DNA of 5,107 bases from Deltaproteobacteria bacterium (GTDB lineage Bacteria; Desulfobacterota; Deferrimicrobia; Deferrimicrobiales; Deferrimicrobiaceae). The position numbers and the translations under genes are program-made. The notes under the pieces were generated by a model that worked only from the letters and a program-made list of their open reading frames with translations, was not told the origin of the DNA and searched no databases. The stretch covers positions 1 to 5,107 of the forward strand of contig PQAK01000025.1 of the NCBI GenBank assembly GCA_003105225.1, written 5' to 3'. Positions 1-5,107 of the stretch are shown in pieces (the stretch's first letter is position 1; the number at the start of each line of letters is the position of its first letter).

Positions 1-689
1 CCGCCGGGGACGATCGCGGTGGCGCCGGTCGCCAGCGGGAACAGCAGGTCGAAGACCCGCTGGCCGGTGATGAAGGGCAGCGTGGGAGGGAGCCGGCGGC
101 GGAAGGGCCGGGGGGTCCGGACGGGCCAGCGCTGCATCAGCAGGATGGCGGTACCGTCCTCGAGAACGGCCACGGGATCGACGACCGTCCGCTCGCCTTC
201 GAACACCTTCGCCAGGCGCCCGCCGCACCCGGGGGGGACCATCACCCGGTGCTCGATGCGGCCGGCCTCGGGGACCGCGCCGATCACTTCCCCCGGTTCC
301 ACCCGGTCCCCTGCCTTCACCGCGGGGCGAAACTCCCAGCGCCTGGCGCGGTCCAGGGAGGGAACCGAGATCCCGTGCATGATGAAATCGCCGCGGCGTT
401 CGCGGATTGCCCCCAGCGGGCGCTGCACGCCGTCGAACACGGAGGTCAGGAGCCCCGGCCCCAGCTCCACCAGGATCGGCTCCCCGACGTCGGTCACCCG
501 TTCCCCGAGCCGAAGCCCGGTCGTGTCCTCGTAGACCTGGATGGTGGCGAGGTCGGTCTCGAGCCGGATCACCTCCCCCAGGAGGCCCGCCTCGCCGACC
601 TTCACGCGGTGGTGCATCCGCGCCTCCCCCATGTTTCTTGCCGCCACGGTGGGGCCGGAGACGCGGACGATGATTCCTTCGTCGGGCAT
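1..689 (-). CDS. atpA: V/A-type ATPase catalytic subunit A, N-terminal 229 residues (cut by window edge)
   Basis: This is the catalytic subunit of the cytoplasmic V1/A1 head, which binds and hydrolyses or synthesises ATP together with subunit B. It starts at ATG 689-687 (MPDEGIIVRVSGPTV), and the frame stays open to the window edge. Visible parts in order: the N-terminal beta-barrel (about 1-75), the conserved stretch ELGPGLLTSVFDGVQRPL (75-92), the A-subunit-specific insertion ('bulge', about 100-185, with LMQRWPVRTPRP at 184-195), then the start of the nucleotide-binding domain with LPFITGQRVFDLLFPLATGA (204-223). The window ends at AIVPG plus two bases of a further Gly codon, just before the expected P-loop, so the Walker residues cannot be checked. 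A full family member is about 580-600 residues, so roughly 60% is missing. The start lies 5 nt after the atpF stop, with GGAG 9 nt upstream. The bulge insertion and QRWPVR motif separate it from subunit B and from F-type alpha/beta. The Enterococcus name is ntpA. Confidence 0.97.
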   Translation of the reverse strand, partial: MPDEGIIVRVSGPTVAARNMGEARMHHRVKVGEAGLLGEVIRLETDLATIQVYEDTTGLRLGERVTDVGEPILVELGPGLLTSVFDGVQRPLGAIRERRGDFIMHGISVPSLDRARRWEFRPAVKAGDRVEPGEVIGAVPEAGRIEHRVMVPPGCGGRLAKVFEGERTVVDPVAVLEDGTAILLMQRWPVRTPRPFRRRLPPTLPFITGQRVFDLLFPLATGATAIVPG

Positions 690-694
690 GGAGG

Positions 695-1024
695 CTATCT
701 CCGGATCTTGATGTGATAGCCGGTCGCCCGCTGCATCAGCCGGGCGATGTATTCTTCGGGTTTCATTTCGCCTTTCGAGATCCGGAAGGCCGGGATCGGG
801 ATGAAGACCGGGGACCGGCTGTCCTCCATCCTTCTCCGGAGCCTCTCGGGGAGCTGCCGGAAGAGCGACTCGTCCAAGAGGACGAGCCGCACCTCGGGAT
901 CCCCCAGGAGGGACTCGGACGCCCGCCGCAGCTCCTCCGGCGTTCCGGTCGGCCGCGCGCCCACCCCCGCCAGCCGGAACCCCGGGACCATCTCCTCGTC
1001 GACCAGCGCGATGACGTTCGGCAC
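695..1024 (-). CDS. atpF: V/A-type ATPase subunit F (central stalk)
   Basis: This small soluble subunit binds subunit D in the central rotor stalk of V1/A1 and helps couple rotation to catalysis. I place the start at GTG 1024-1022, giving 109 residues (MPNVIALVDEEMVPGFRLAG...), close to the family's usual 100-110. The frame is open far upstream, but that extension overlaps atpC and is arginine/proline-rich out-of-frame noise. The GTG is preceded by AAGGAGG and sits where homology begins. Family features: an N-terminal Rossmann-like strand (NVIALVD, 3-9), the hallmark GFRLAGV (15-21), a second strand VRLVLLDES (45-53), the strand PVFIPIPAF (72-80), and a C-terminal amphipathic helix ending in a basic tail (EEYIARLMQRATGYHIKIRR, 90-109). 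It lies 23 nt after atpC and 5 nt before atpA, as in the ntp operon, where this subunit is called NtpG. It is not the F-type subunit b also called AtpF. Confidence 0.95.
   Translation of the reverse strand: MPNVIALVDEEMVPGFRLAGVGARPTGTPEELRRASESLLGDPEVRLVLLDESLFRQLPERLRRRMEDSRSPVFIPIPAFRISKGEMKPEEYIARLMQRATGYHIKIRR
699..702 (-). promoter_or_regulatory. Shine-Dalgarno site of atpA, inside the end of atpF
   Basis: GGAG lies 9 nt upstream of the atpA ATG, within the last codons of atpF. It is followed by the atpF stop TAG (697-695) and then by CCTCC (694-690) directly before the ATG. CTCC can pair with this GGAG, so the site may be partly masked until a ribosome finishes atpF. The site is seen directly; the masking is inferred. 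Confidence 0.6.
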
Positions 1025-1036
1025 GCGATTTCGCCC

Positions 1037-1043
1037 CCTCCTT
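1037..1043 (-). promoter_or_regulatory. Shine-Dalgarno site deciding the GTG start of atpF
   Basis: AAGGAGG, extended by further G residues, lies in the 23-nt gap between the atpC stop (TAA, 1050-1048) and GTG 1024. It is 12 nt from the start codon, or about 9 nt if the pairing register uses the extra Gs. It supports the GTG start over upstream in-frame codons inside atpC. Confidence 0.75.
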
Positions 1044-1047
1044 GCGC

Positions 1048-2121
1048 TTAATATTCGAGGATCAGGTGCTCCCTCAAGTCGAGGTCCGGAAGCCCCACCA
1101 GCCTGCCGCGGAAGATCATCCGGAGGTTCCGGATCTCGCGGGTCTTGTTCAAAAGATACGCCGCCAGCGGTCCCCATCCCAGGGGATCGGAACGCATCCG
1201 CGCGCGCATGGCGCGCAGCAGGACCCGGTCCAGCTGTCCCTCCACGGCGACGAGAAGCGGGATCCCCGCGAACGGGGAGGACACCGCTTTCAGCGCCCGG
1301 GCAAAGGTCGATCGGGCCGCGATCCCGAGCGCTTCGGCGACGGATTGCGCCCCCCGGATCCTGTCGAAGTCCCTGGGGGAGTAGATCCGTCCCCCCGGGA
1401 GAAAATGGATCCGGCGATCGTCTTTGCGGATCCCCTCCTCGACGGATTTGAGCGCCGTCATGAGATTGGCCCGGTCCACGGACAGGGAAAGGAAAAGGCG
1501 GAGGGCGTCCTCCGGGTCGTCCCCGCCGCGACCCCCCCGGATCTCTTCCAGGAGGCGCGCCGCCCGGCCCGTCCGGAACCGGTCGAGGGCCGTCTCCACG
1601 AAGAACAGGTCCCTGGGATCCCGGTACTCTTTCATCGCCCGGGAAAGCGGGCCTCCCCACGGGTCCCGCCACGTCGCGAGCAGGTCGGCCACGGCGCGCA
1701 GGCTCGGCTGCCTGCACAGTTCCTGGAGCGCCGCTTCCCCGTGGATGCCGGTCGGGACCAGGGATGCGAGGATCTCCTCCGGGGACAGTCCGGCGGCCTT
1801 CCCGCGCAGGATCGTCTTGATCGCCTGCAGCTCCCAGCTCGAAAGGAGGAGCCGCACCGCCTCCCGGCAATCCCCGGCCGACAGGGAGAGCAGCCGGGAC
1901 AACGTCTCCTGGAAATTCCTGCGCAGACCCTCCTCCATCCGGGCCGTGTCCGAGGCGGCGGCGCCGACGGAATCGAGGAAACGCCCGTACGGGGTCTCGC
2001 GCAGCGCGATGGCGATCTCGCGGAGCCCGGGCGAGGAAAGGAGCCTTTCGTAATCGGCCCGCGCGAGGAGCAGGCTCCCCATGGACCGGAGCCTCGCGTT
2101 GAGGTAAAACAGGTCACTCAT
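1048..2121 (-). CDS. atpC: V/A-type ATPase subunit C (rotor subunit, homologue of eukaryotic V-ATPase d)
   Basis: Subunit C is the funnel-shaped socket that joins the D/F central stalk to the membrane c-ring (family vATP-synt_AC39). The 357-residue length is normal for the family (about 320-380). The family's three-fold helical repeat is visible as related motifs: WELQAIKTILRGK (96-108), VDRANLMTALKS (215-226) and KTREIRNLRMIFRGRL (326-341). The second repeat is followed by the typical LPGG (241-244). The N-terminus (MSDLFYLNARLRSMGSLLL) also looks like the family, whose members start with a short helix and an early RxR-type basic stretch. ATG 2121-2119 overlaps the atpE stop in the 8-nt string ATGAGTGA. 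Only a weak GAAGG 13 nt upstream could act as SD, so translation is probably coupled to atpE. There are no membrane segments. The fit to operon position is exact (NtpC in Enterococcus). It should not be confused with eukaryotic V-ATPase subunit C, a different protein. Confidence 0.95.
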   Translation of the reverse strand: MSDLFYLNARLRSMGSLLLARADYERLLSSPGLREIAIALRETPYGRFLDSVGAAASDTARMEEGLRRNFQETLSRLLSLSAGDCREAVRLLLSSWELQAIKTILRGKAAGLSPEEILASLVPTGIHGEAALQELCRQPSLRAVADLLATWRDPWGGPLSRAMKEYRDPRDLFFVETALDRFRTGRAARLLEEIRGGRGGDDPEDALRLFLSLSVDRANLMTALKSVEEGIRKDDRRIHFLPGGRIYSPRDFDRIRGAQSVAEALGIAARSTFARALKAVSSPFAGIPLLVAVEGQLDRVLLRAMRARMRSDPLGWGPLAAYLLNKTREIRNLRMIFRGRLVGLPDLDLREHLILEY

Positions 2122-2701
2122 CGGCGTCGACCAGCCTTCGATGGATTTCCGCCATCAACGCCGGGCGGGCGTTTTCCAGCCGCGCCTTCAGGGTGTTCCG
2201 GATGCGAACCGTGCCGGCTTCGTCCGATGCCTCGACGCCTCCGATCTCCTCCTCCGGCAGGGGGGCGCGCCGGATGCGCGGGTCGGAGAGCAGCGGCTCG
2301 AGCGCCTTGAGGGCGTCGGCATCCGCGAAAAGGACCACGTTTCCCGCCGGGATTTCCGGGAGGATCTCGCGGTACAGCCGCTCCGTTACCCGCGGGTACC
2401 CCTCCCCGGAGGGCACCTGCGACAGGCGCTCGCGCAACCGGGCCAGGATCTCTTGCGCGAGAGCCGCCTGCGCGCGCAGTTCGACCGCGTTCGCCTCCCG
2501 CCGCGCGCGGTCCAGCCGGAGGTTGCGCTCGCGCGCCGCCTCCCGCTCGAACGTTTCCCGGGAGGCGCGCTCCATCGCCTCCGCCTGCGCCATCGCGCCG
2601 GCGATCCGGCGGCCGGCCTCCTTGCGGGCCTCGCCCAGGATCTCCGCTTTTCTTTCCTCGGCGCTCCCGATCAGGTGCAGGGCCAGCGCTTCGTATCCCA
2701 T
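2114..2701 (-). CDS. atpE: V/A-type ATPase subunit E (peripheral stalk)
   Basis: Subunit E pairs with subunit G/H as a coiled coil that holds the A3B3 head to membrane subunit I and resists rotor torque. The 195-residue protein (family vATP-synt_E, usually 185-210) has two parts. Residues about 10-95 are a long helix rich in Ala, Glu and Arg, with heptad-like spacing suited to a right-handed coiled coil. Residues about 100-195 form the globular head-binding domain, with strand-like NVVLFADADAL (121-131) and the conserved end GGVEASDEAGTVRIRNTL (154-171 region), running into NTLKARLE (169-176). This NTL..RLE motif is the best diagnostic. ATG 2701-2699 has GAGG 5 nt upstream overlapping the atpK stop, and the gap to atpK is 7 nt. 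The 3' end overlaps the atpC start by 8 nt. It is unrelated to the F-type c subunit also named AtpE; the Enterococcus name is ntpE. Confidence 0.95.
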   Translation of the reverse strand: MGYEALALHLIGSAEERKAEILGEARKEAGRRIAGAMAQAEAMERASRETFEREAARERNLRLDRARREANAVELRAQAALAQEILARLRERLSQVPSGEGYPRVTERLYREILPEIPAGNVVLFADADALKALEPLLSDPRIRRAPLPEEEIGGVEASDEAGTVRIRNTLKARLENARPALMAEIHRRLVDADE

Positions 2702-2706
2702 TCCCG

Positions 2707-2710
2707 CCTC
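2707..2710 (-). promoter_or_regulatory. Shine-Dalgarno site of atpE overlapping the atpK stop codon
   Basis: GAGG lies 5 nt before the atpE ATG and shares two bases with the TGA stop of atpK (2711-2709). This arrangement suits re-initiation by ribosomes finishing atpK. Confidence 0.55.
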
Positions 2711-2927
2711 ACTTGAGCGTGGTGAGGATGAGGATGGCGACGGTGAAGCCGAAGATGACCAGCGTCTCGGGGATCACGAGCAGGATGATCACCGTCCCCA
2801 GGGACTCGGGTTTCTCGAGGATGGCCCCCACGGCGGCGGCACCGATCCTTGCCTGCGCCCATCCGGTGGCGAGGGCGCAGAGCCCGATCGCCAGCCCGGC
2901 TCCCAGCGCGATCAAACCGACGGTCAT
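2709..2927 (-). CDS. atpK: V/A-type ATPase subunit K (rotor ring c subunit, proteolipid)
   Basis: This 72-residue membrane hairpin assembles in multiple copies into the ion-carrying rotor ring. TM1 is about residues 3-37 and TM2 about 43-70, separated by the short polar loop LEKPESLG (37-44). The ion-binding carboxylate is Glu54 in the TM2 motif VIPETLVIFGF (51-61). The start is ATG 2927-2925 (MTVGLIALGAGLAIG). The frame continues upstream into the atpI end with no hydrophobic or family-like sequence, and the ATG has an ideal AGGAGG 8 nt before it. It is a single-hairpin form; E. hirae NtpK is a fused double hairpin of about 156 residues. Gln25 in TM1 and Thr55 beside Glu54 resemble ligands in Na+-binding rotors, but Phe59 stands where those usually have Tyr, so Na+ or H+ use is open. 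It has a 34-nt gap after atpI and a 7-nt gap before atpE. Confidence 0.96.
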   Translation of the reverse strand: MTVGLIALGAGLAIGLCALATGWAQARIGAAAVGAILEKPESLGTVIILLVIPETLVIFGFTVAILILTTLK

Positions 2928-2935
2928 TGACGTGT

Positions 2936-2941
2936 CCTCCT
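2936..2941 (-). promoter_or_regulatory. Strong Shine-Dalgarno site of atpK
   Basis: AGGAGG lies 8 nt upstream of ATG 2927 in the 34-nt atpI-atpK gap. It is one of the two strongest ribosome sites in the window (with that of atpF) and the one with the best spacing. This fits the need for many K copies per complex. It also decides the atpK start against the longer upstream open frame. Confidence 0.85.
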
Positions 2942-2961
2942 CTTCTTGGCCTTGTCGGCCA

Positions 2962-4881
2962 TCATGCGACGATTTTGAAGGGTTTGTAGGCCCGACCTCC
3001 CCCATCGAAAAAATTCTCGAAAAACTCCACGTAGTGGAGCCGGAGCGCCTGGATCGTGGGCGACAGGATGCAGAAGCCGAGGTTGATCGCATGCAGCGTC
3101 ACCGCGGCGACGATTCCCAGCGCCGGCCACGGGACGAGGAAGACGATCCGGTTGGCCGTGTAGGCGAGGGCGACGGAGGCGACGCCGATCCCCATGATGC
3201 GGAGGTAGGAAAGGATGTTCATGAGGTTGTGGAGCTTCATCGCGGCGGCCGGCCCCCCGGTGAAGATCATCACCGGGAGGCTGACCGCGATCACCGCCAA
3301 TCCGGCAGGGAGGAACGCCCGGGGAGCTTTCCCGAGGATCCCGGCCAGCATCCCGAGGAACCCGATCACCAGCACCAGTCCCGCGGCCCTTGCGGCGGTC
3401 TCGCCCCGGTTCCCGCTTTTCCACGCGGAGCGGATGCCGAGCACGATTCCCAGGAGGACGTGGGCGGCTCCGATCGCCAGCGCGAACAGGATCGTCTCCA
3501 GGAAGTCCCCCATCCGGTGGAGAAAGAGGGGGCGCAGGCCCAGCCGGGTTCCCAGGTCCCCGAACAGCTCGCCGTAGGCGATCCCCCAAAGGATCGCCGA
3601 AACGGCGGCCCAGGAGAACACGGTCGCCGCGTCGGCAAGGAACCGGTTCGAGCGGTACCGCCGCTTCACCAGCGAGGCGATCGCCAGCAGCAGCAGGCCG
3701 TAGCCGATGTCTCCGATGATGATCCCGTAGAACAGGGGGAAAAAGAGCGCGATGTAGGGCGTCGGGTCGATCGTCCCGTAGCGGGGGAGCGGAAGGATGC
3801 GGGTGAAGATCTCGAACGGGCGGACCAGGGGAGAGTTGGAGATGGCGATCGGGACCTGCTCCTCCTCCGGCTTCCCGATGGGGAGGCGCTCCATGACGAC
3901 CTCTTCCCCGTACGCGGACGCGAGCGATTTCTCCAGCCCGCCCAGTTTCTCCCGGGGGATCCAGCCGTACAGCAGGAACGTCAGGTGCGACTCGAAAAAG
4001 GAATCGGACGCGAGAAGCTGCCCGATCCGGTTTTCAAGCCAGAGCCGCGCCCCCGCAAGCATCCCGCGCCACCGGTCCGACACGGCGGACAGCTCCGCAT
4101 CCAGCTCCCGGATCCTTCCGGGGATCTCCTCCTGCTTCCGGAGGAGGATCTCGAGCGCTTCCCCGACGGGCTTGTCCGCCACGGAGGAGGGAAGGCGAAG
4201 CTCCCCGATGTTTTTTTCCCAGAGGAGGGCCTTGGCTTCCGACGCCTTCTCCGCCGGAAAGATGAGGAGTCCGGCCAGCGTCTCCTTGTCCACTTCCCGA
4301 TAGAGGATCTCGTAATGGTCGCCCGCCAGCCGGGAGAGCGCCTGCTCCAGGAGGGGGGCCGCGCCGCGGTCCTGGGCCTGGAAAAGAAGCCCCATGCATT
4401 CGAGGTCGCGGCTTTCCCGGACGACCGCGATCAGCGGGGCCAGGGCGTTGAGGACCTTTTCATAGCGGGAGAACAGGGAGCTCTCGTCCTCCAGCCGCTT
4501 CCGTTCCGCCAGGACCGTCTCCACCCGCAGGGCGATGGAATCCAGCGGGGCGAGATGGCCGCGGAGCGAGGCCTCGTTCCCCGCAAGGGGCGGGGGAACG
4601 AACGCCTCCCCGGTCCCCGCGCCGTTCCCCCCCGGGGAGGGGGGGAGAACCAGGAGAAGCTTCCGGATCTTGTCCAGCGCGGACTCGAGGATTTCGCGGA
4701 TCCGCAGGGCGTCGCCCGTGACGATATGGCGACGGATCACCGGGATCTCGGACTCGACCTCGTGCAGGTCCCGGGGCCTCGACTCGATGTGGACGTCCCC
4801 CTCGTCCTGCAGCAGGCCGACCACCGCCGGAAGAAGGGGCCGGGAGCCCAGGATGCGGATCTTGGCCATTTCGACGATCAC
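2962..4881 (-). CDS. atpI: V/A-type ATPase subunit I (membrane stator, subunit a homologue)
   Basis: Subunit I forms the stationary half of the ion channel beside the c-ring and anchors the peripheral stalks (family V_ATPase_I, 639 residues, usual length). Residues 1 to about 365 are a soluble, helical stalk-binding domain, with family-like LLYGWIPREKLGGLEKSL (303-320). The C-terminal half is membrane-embedded, with hydrophobic segments near 376-405, 419-437, 458-484, 496-517, 522-541, 556-580 and 582-607. Diagnostic motifs are DPTPYIALFFPLFYGIIIGD (372-391), YGELFG (436-441), NILSYLRIMGIGVAS (555-569) with Arg561 at the conserved channel arginine position, and LRLHYVEFFENFFDGGGR (613-630). 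GTG 4881 starts inside the atpH stop (GTGA). It gives MIVEMAK, close to the common family start MIV.MKK; ATG 4869 is the alternative. Neither has a clear SD, so coupling to atpH is likely. A Gly/Pro-rich insertion lies at about 80-102. Confidence 0.97.
   Translation of the reverse strand: MIVEMAKIRILGSRPLLPAVVGLLQDEGDVHIESRPRDLHEVESEIPVIRRHIVTGDALRIREILESALDKIRKLLLVLPPSPGGNGAGTGEAFVPPPLAGNEASLRGHLAPLDSIALRVETVLAERKRLEDESSLFSRYEKVLNALAPLIAVVRESRDLECMGLLFQAQDRGAAPLLEQALSRLAGDHYEILYREVDKETLAGLLIFPAEKASEAKALLWEKNIGELRLPSSVADKPVGEALEILLRKQEEIPGRIRELDAELSAVSDRWRGMLAGARLWLENRIGQLLASDSFFESHLTFLLYGWIPREKLGGLEKSLASAYGEEVVMERLPIGKPEEEQVPIAISNSPLVRPFEIFTRILPLPRYGTIDPTPYIALFFPLFYGIIIGDIGYGLLLLAIASLVKRRYRSNRFLADAATVFSWAAVSAILWGIAYGELFGDLGTRLGLRPLFLHRMGDFLETILFALAIGAAHVLLGIVLGIRSAWKSGNRGETAARAAGLVLVIGFLGMLAGILGKAPRAFLPAGLAVIAVSLPVMIFTGGPAAAMKLHNLMNILSYLRIMGIGVASVALAYTANRIVFLVPWPALGIVAAVTLHAINLGFCILSPTIQALRLHYVEFFENFFDGGGRAYKPFKIVA
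4627..4645. repeat. C7/G4-A-G7 homopolymer tract inside atpI
   Basis: On the plus strand a run of seven C is followed by four G, one A and seven G. This near-inverted repeat is within atpI and encodes part of PPSPGG (80-85) in its N-terminal domain. Such runs are prone to replication slippage and to sequencing error. The atpI frame is intact across it here. Confidence 0.7.
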
Positions 4882-5107
4882 GAAGGGAGCACCATTTCCA
4901 GCAGCCGTTCCACGATCGCGTCGATCTCGGTCCCGTGTTTCCGGGACCGCCGCTCCGTCCGGGCCCGTTCGCGCTCCCGCAGCGCGACGGCTTCCCCCTC
5001 GATGCGGGAGATCGCCGCTTCGAGGGCCTCGCTGCGCCAGCGCGAGATCCGCTGCCGCCGGGCATCCAGGATCTCCGCGGCTTCCGCGTCGGCTTTCCGG
5101 AGCAGCT
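4878..5107 (-). CDS. atpH: V/A-type ATPase subunit G/H (peripheral stalk coiled coil), C-terminal 75 residues
   Basis: The frame is open from the window edge (first complete codon at 5105) to TGA 4880-4878. It gives 75 residues from LLRKADAEAAEILDARRQRI to DAIVERLLEMVLPS. The protein is almost wholly charged and helical, rich in Ala, Arg and Glu, with no membrane segment, as expected for the small coiled-coil partner of subunit E in the peripheral stalk. The family is usually about 100-110 residues, so perhaps 25-35 N-terminal residues and the start are outside the window. Low-complexity helices like this cannot be assigned firmly by motif. The call rests on position directly before atpI (as NtpF in Enterococcus and subunit G in Thermus), the 4-nt overlap with atpI (GTGA), and the short C-terminal segment ending in hydrophobic LLEMVLP, which is common for this family. 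Confidence 0.85.
   Translation of the reverse strand, partial: LLRKADAEAAEILDARRQRISRWRSEALEAAISRIEGEAVALRERERARTERRSRKHGTEIDAIVERLLEMVLPS

Noticed and set aside
19..716. Plus-strand frames opposite atpA
   Set aside because: They are antisense to the catalytic subunit gene, which carries several conserved motifs.
1025..1047. Possible promoter or terminator in the atpC-atpF gap
   Set aside because: Only 23 nt with an SD. No -10/-35 pattern and no stem followed by T residues; the same holds for every gap in the window.
695..1870. 391-codon minus-strand frame that would fuse atpF to a long N-terminal extension
   Set aside because: The first 281 residues overlap atpC out of frame and are low-complexity Arg/Pro/Gly. 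Homology and a strong SD place the start at GTG 1024.
1042..2310. Long plus-strand open frame of 422 codons opposite atpC and atpE
   Set aside because: It is antisense to two well-supported genes, its product is Arg/Pro/Gly-rich with no recognisable domain, and long antisense frames are expected at this GC content.
2141..2930. Plus-strand frames opposite atpE and atpK (2141-2716 and 2193-2930)
   Set aside because: They are Ser/Arg-rich antisense shadows without domain features, no SD stands out, and both strands are explained by the real genes.
2709..3092. 127-codon version of atpK starting inside atpI
   Set aside because: The extra 55 residues overlap the conserved end of atpI and are not family-like. 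The ATG at 2927 has a perfect SD.
2924..3638. Minus-strand frames within atpI (2924-3589 and 3366-3638)
   Set aside because: They are out of frame with the strongly conserved membrane half of atpI, and their compositions are Pro/Arg-rich shadows.
3215..4303. Plus-strand frames opposite atpI
   Set aside because: They are antisense to the conserved atpI sequence and their Ser/Arg-rich products match no family.
4460..5065. 201-codon minus-strand frame spanning the atpH-atpI junction
   Set aside because: It is out of frame with both genes and Gly/Pro/Arg-rich. The other frames give the expected stalk coiled coil and the subunit I start.
1..5107. A previously undescribed system, CRISPR array, mobile element or RNA gene
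   Set aside because: Nearly every base is within a recognised V/A-ATPase gene or a gap of 34 nt or less. I see no spaced repeats, transposase, tRNA-like sequence or foreign composition.

Overview
The window holds one gene cluster, all on the minus strand. It encodes most of a bacterial V/A-type (rotary) ATPase, also called V-type ATP synthase. In transcription order (high to low coordinates) the genes are: end of the peripheral-stalk subunit G/H (4878-5107, partial), membrane stator subunit I/a (2962-4881), rotor-ring subunit K/c (2709-2927), peripheral-stalk subunit E (2114-2701), rotor-coupling subunit C/d (1048-2121), central-stalk subunit F (695-1024), and the N-terminal part of catalytic subunit A (1-689, partial). 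This matches the known order of the Enterococcus hirae ntpFIKECGABD and Thermus V-ATPase operons. Subunits B and D are therefore expected beyond the low-coordinate edge, and the rest of G/H beyond the high-coordinate edge. I use atp letters that equal the subunit letters (H, I, K, E, C, F, A).

The DNA is very GC-rich (about two thirds by eye), with G/C at most third codon positions. That explains the many long open frames antisense to or out of phase with the real genes. The organism is a high-GC bacterium. An anaerobic deltaproteobacterium-like or candidate-phylum lineage is plausible, because such groups often carry a V/A-type enzyme, but the sequence alone does not fix the taxon.

The genes are packed tightly: a 4-nt overlap for H/I, a 34-nt gap for I/K, a 7-nt gap for K/E, an 8-nt overlap for E/C, a 23-nt gap for C/F and a 5-nt gap for F/A. 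No promoter or terminator is visible, so this is the interior of a single operon. Translation signals differ by gene. K and F have strong Shine-Dalgarno (SD) sequences, while I and C have almost none and probably rely on coupling to the preceding gene. The subunits form one machine: A (with B) hydrolyses or makes ATP, F (with D) and C form the rotor axle, K forms the ion-carrying ring, I is the stator ion channel, and E with G/H form the peripheral stalks.

I found no sign of a previously undescribed system. The points worth checking are the ion specificity of the K subunit, a possible start-site hairpin before atpA, a homopolymer-rich linker in atpI, and a Gly-Gly in place of Gly-Pro at the edge of the subunit A P-loop.
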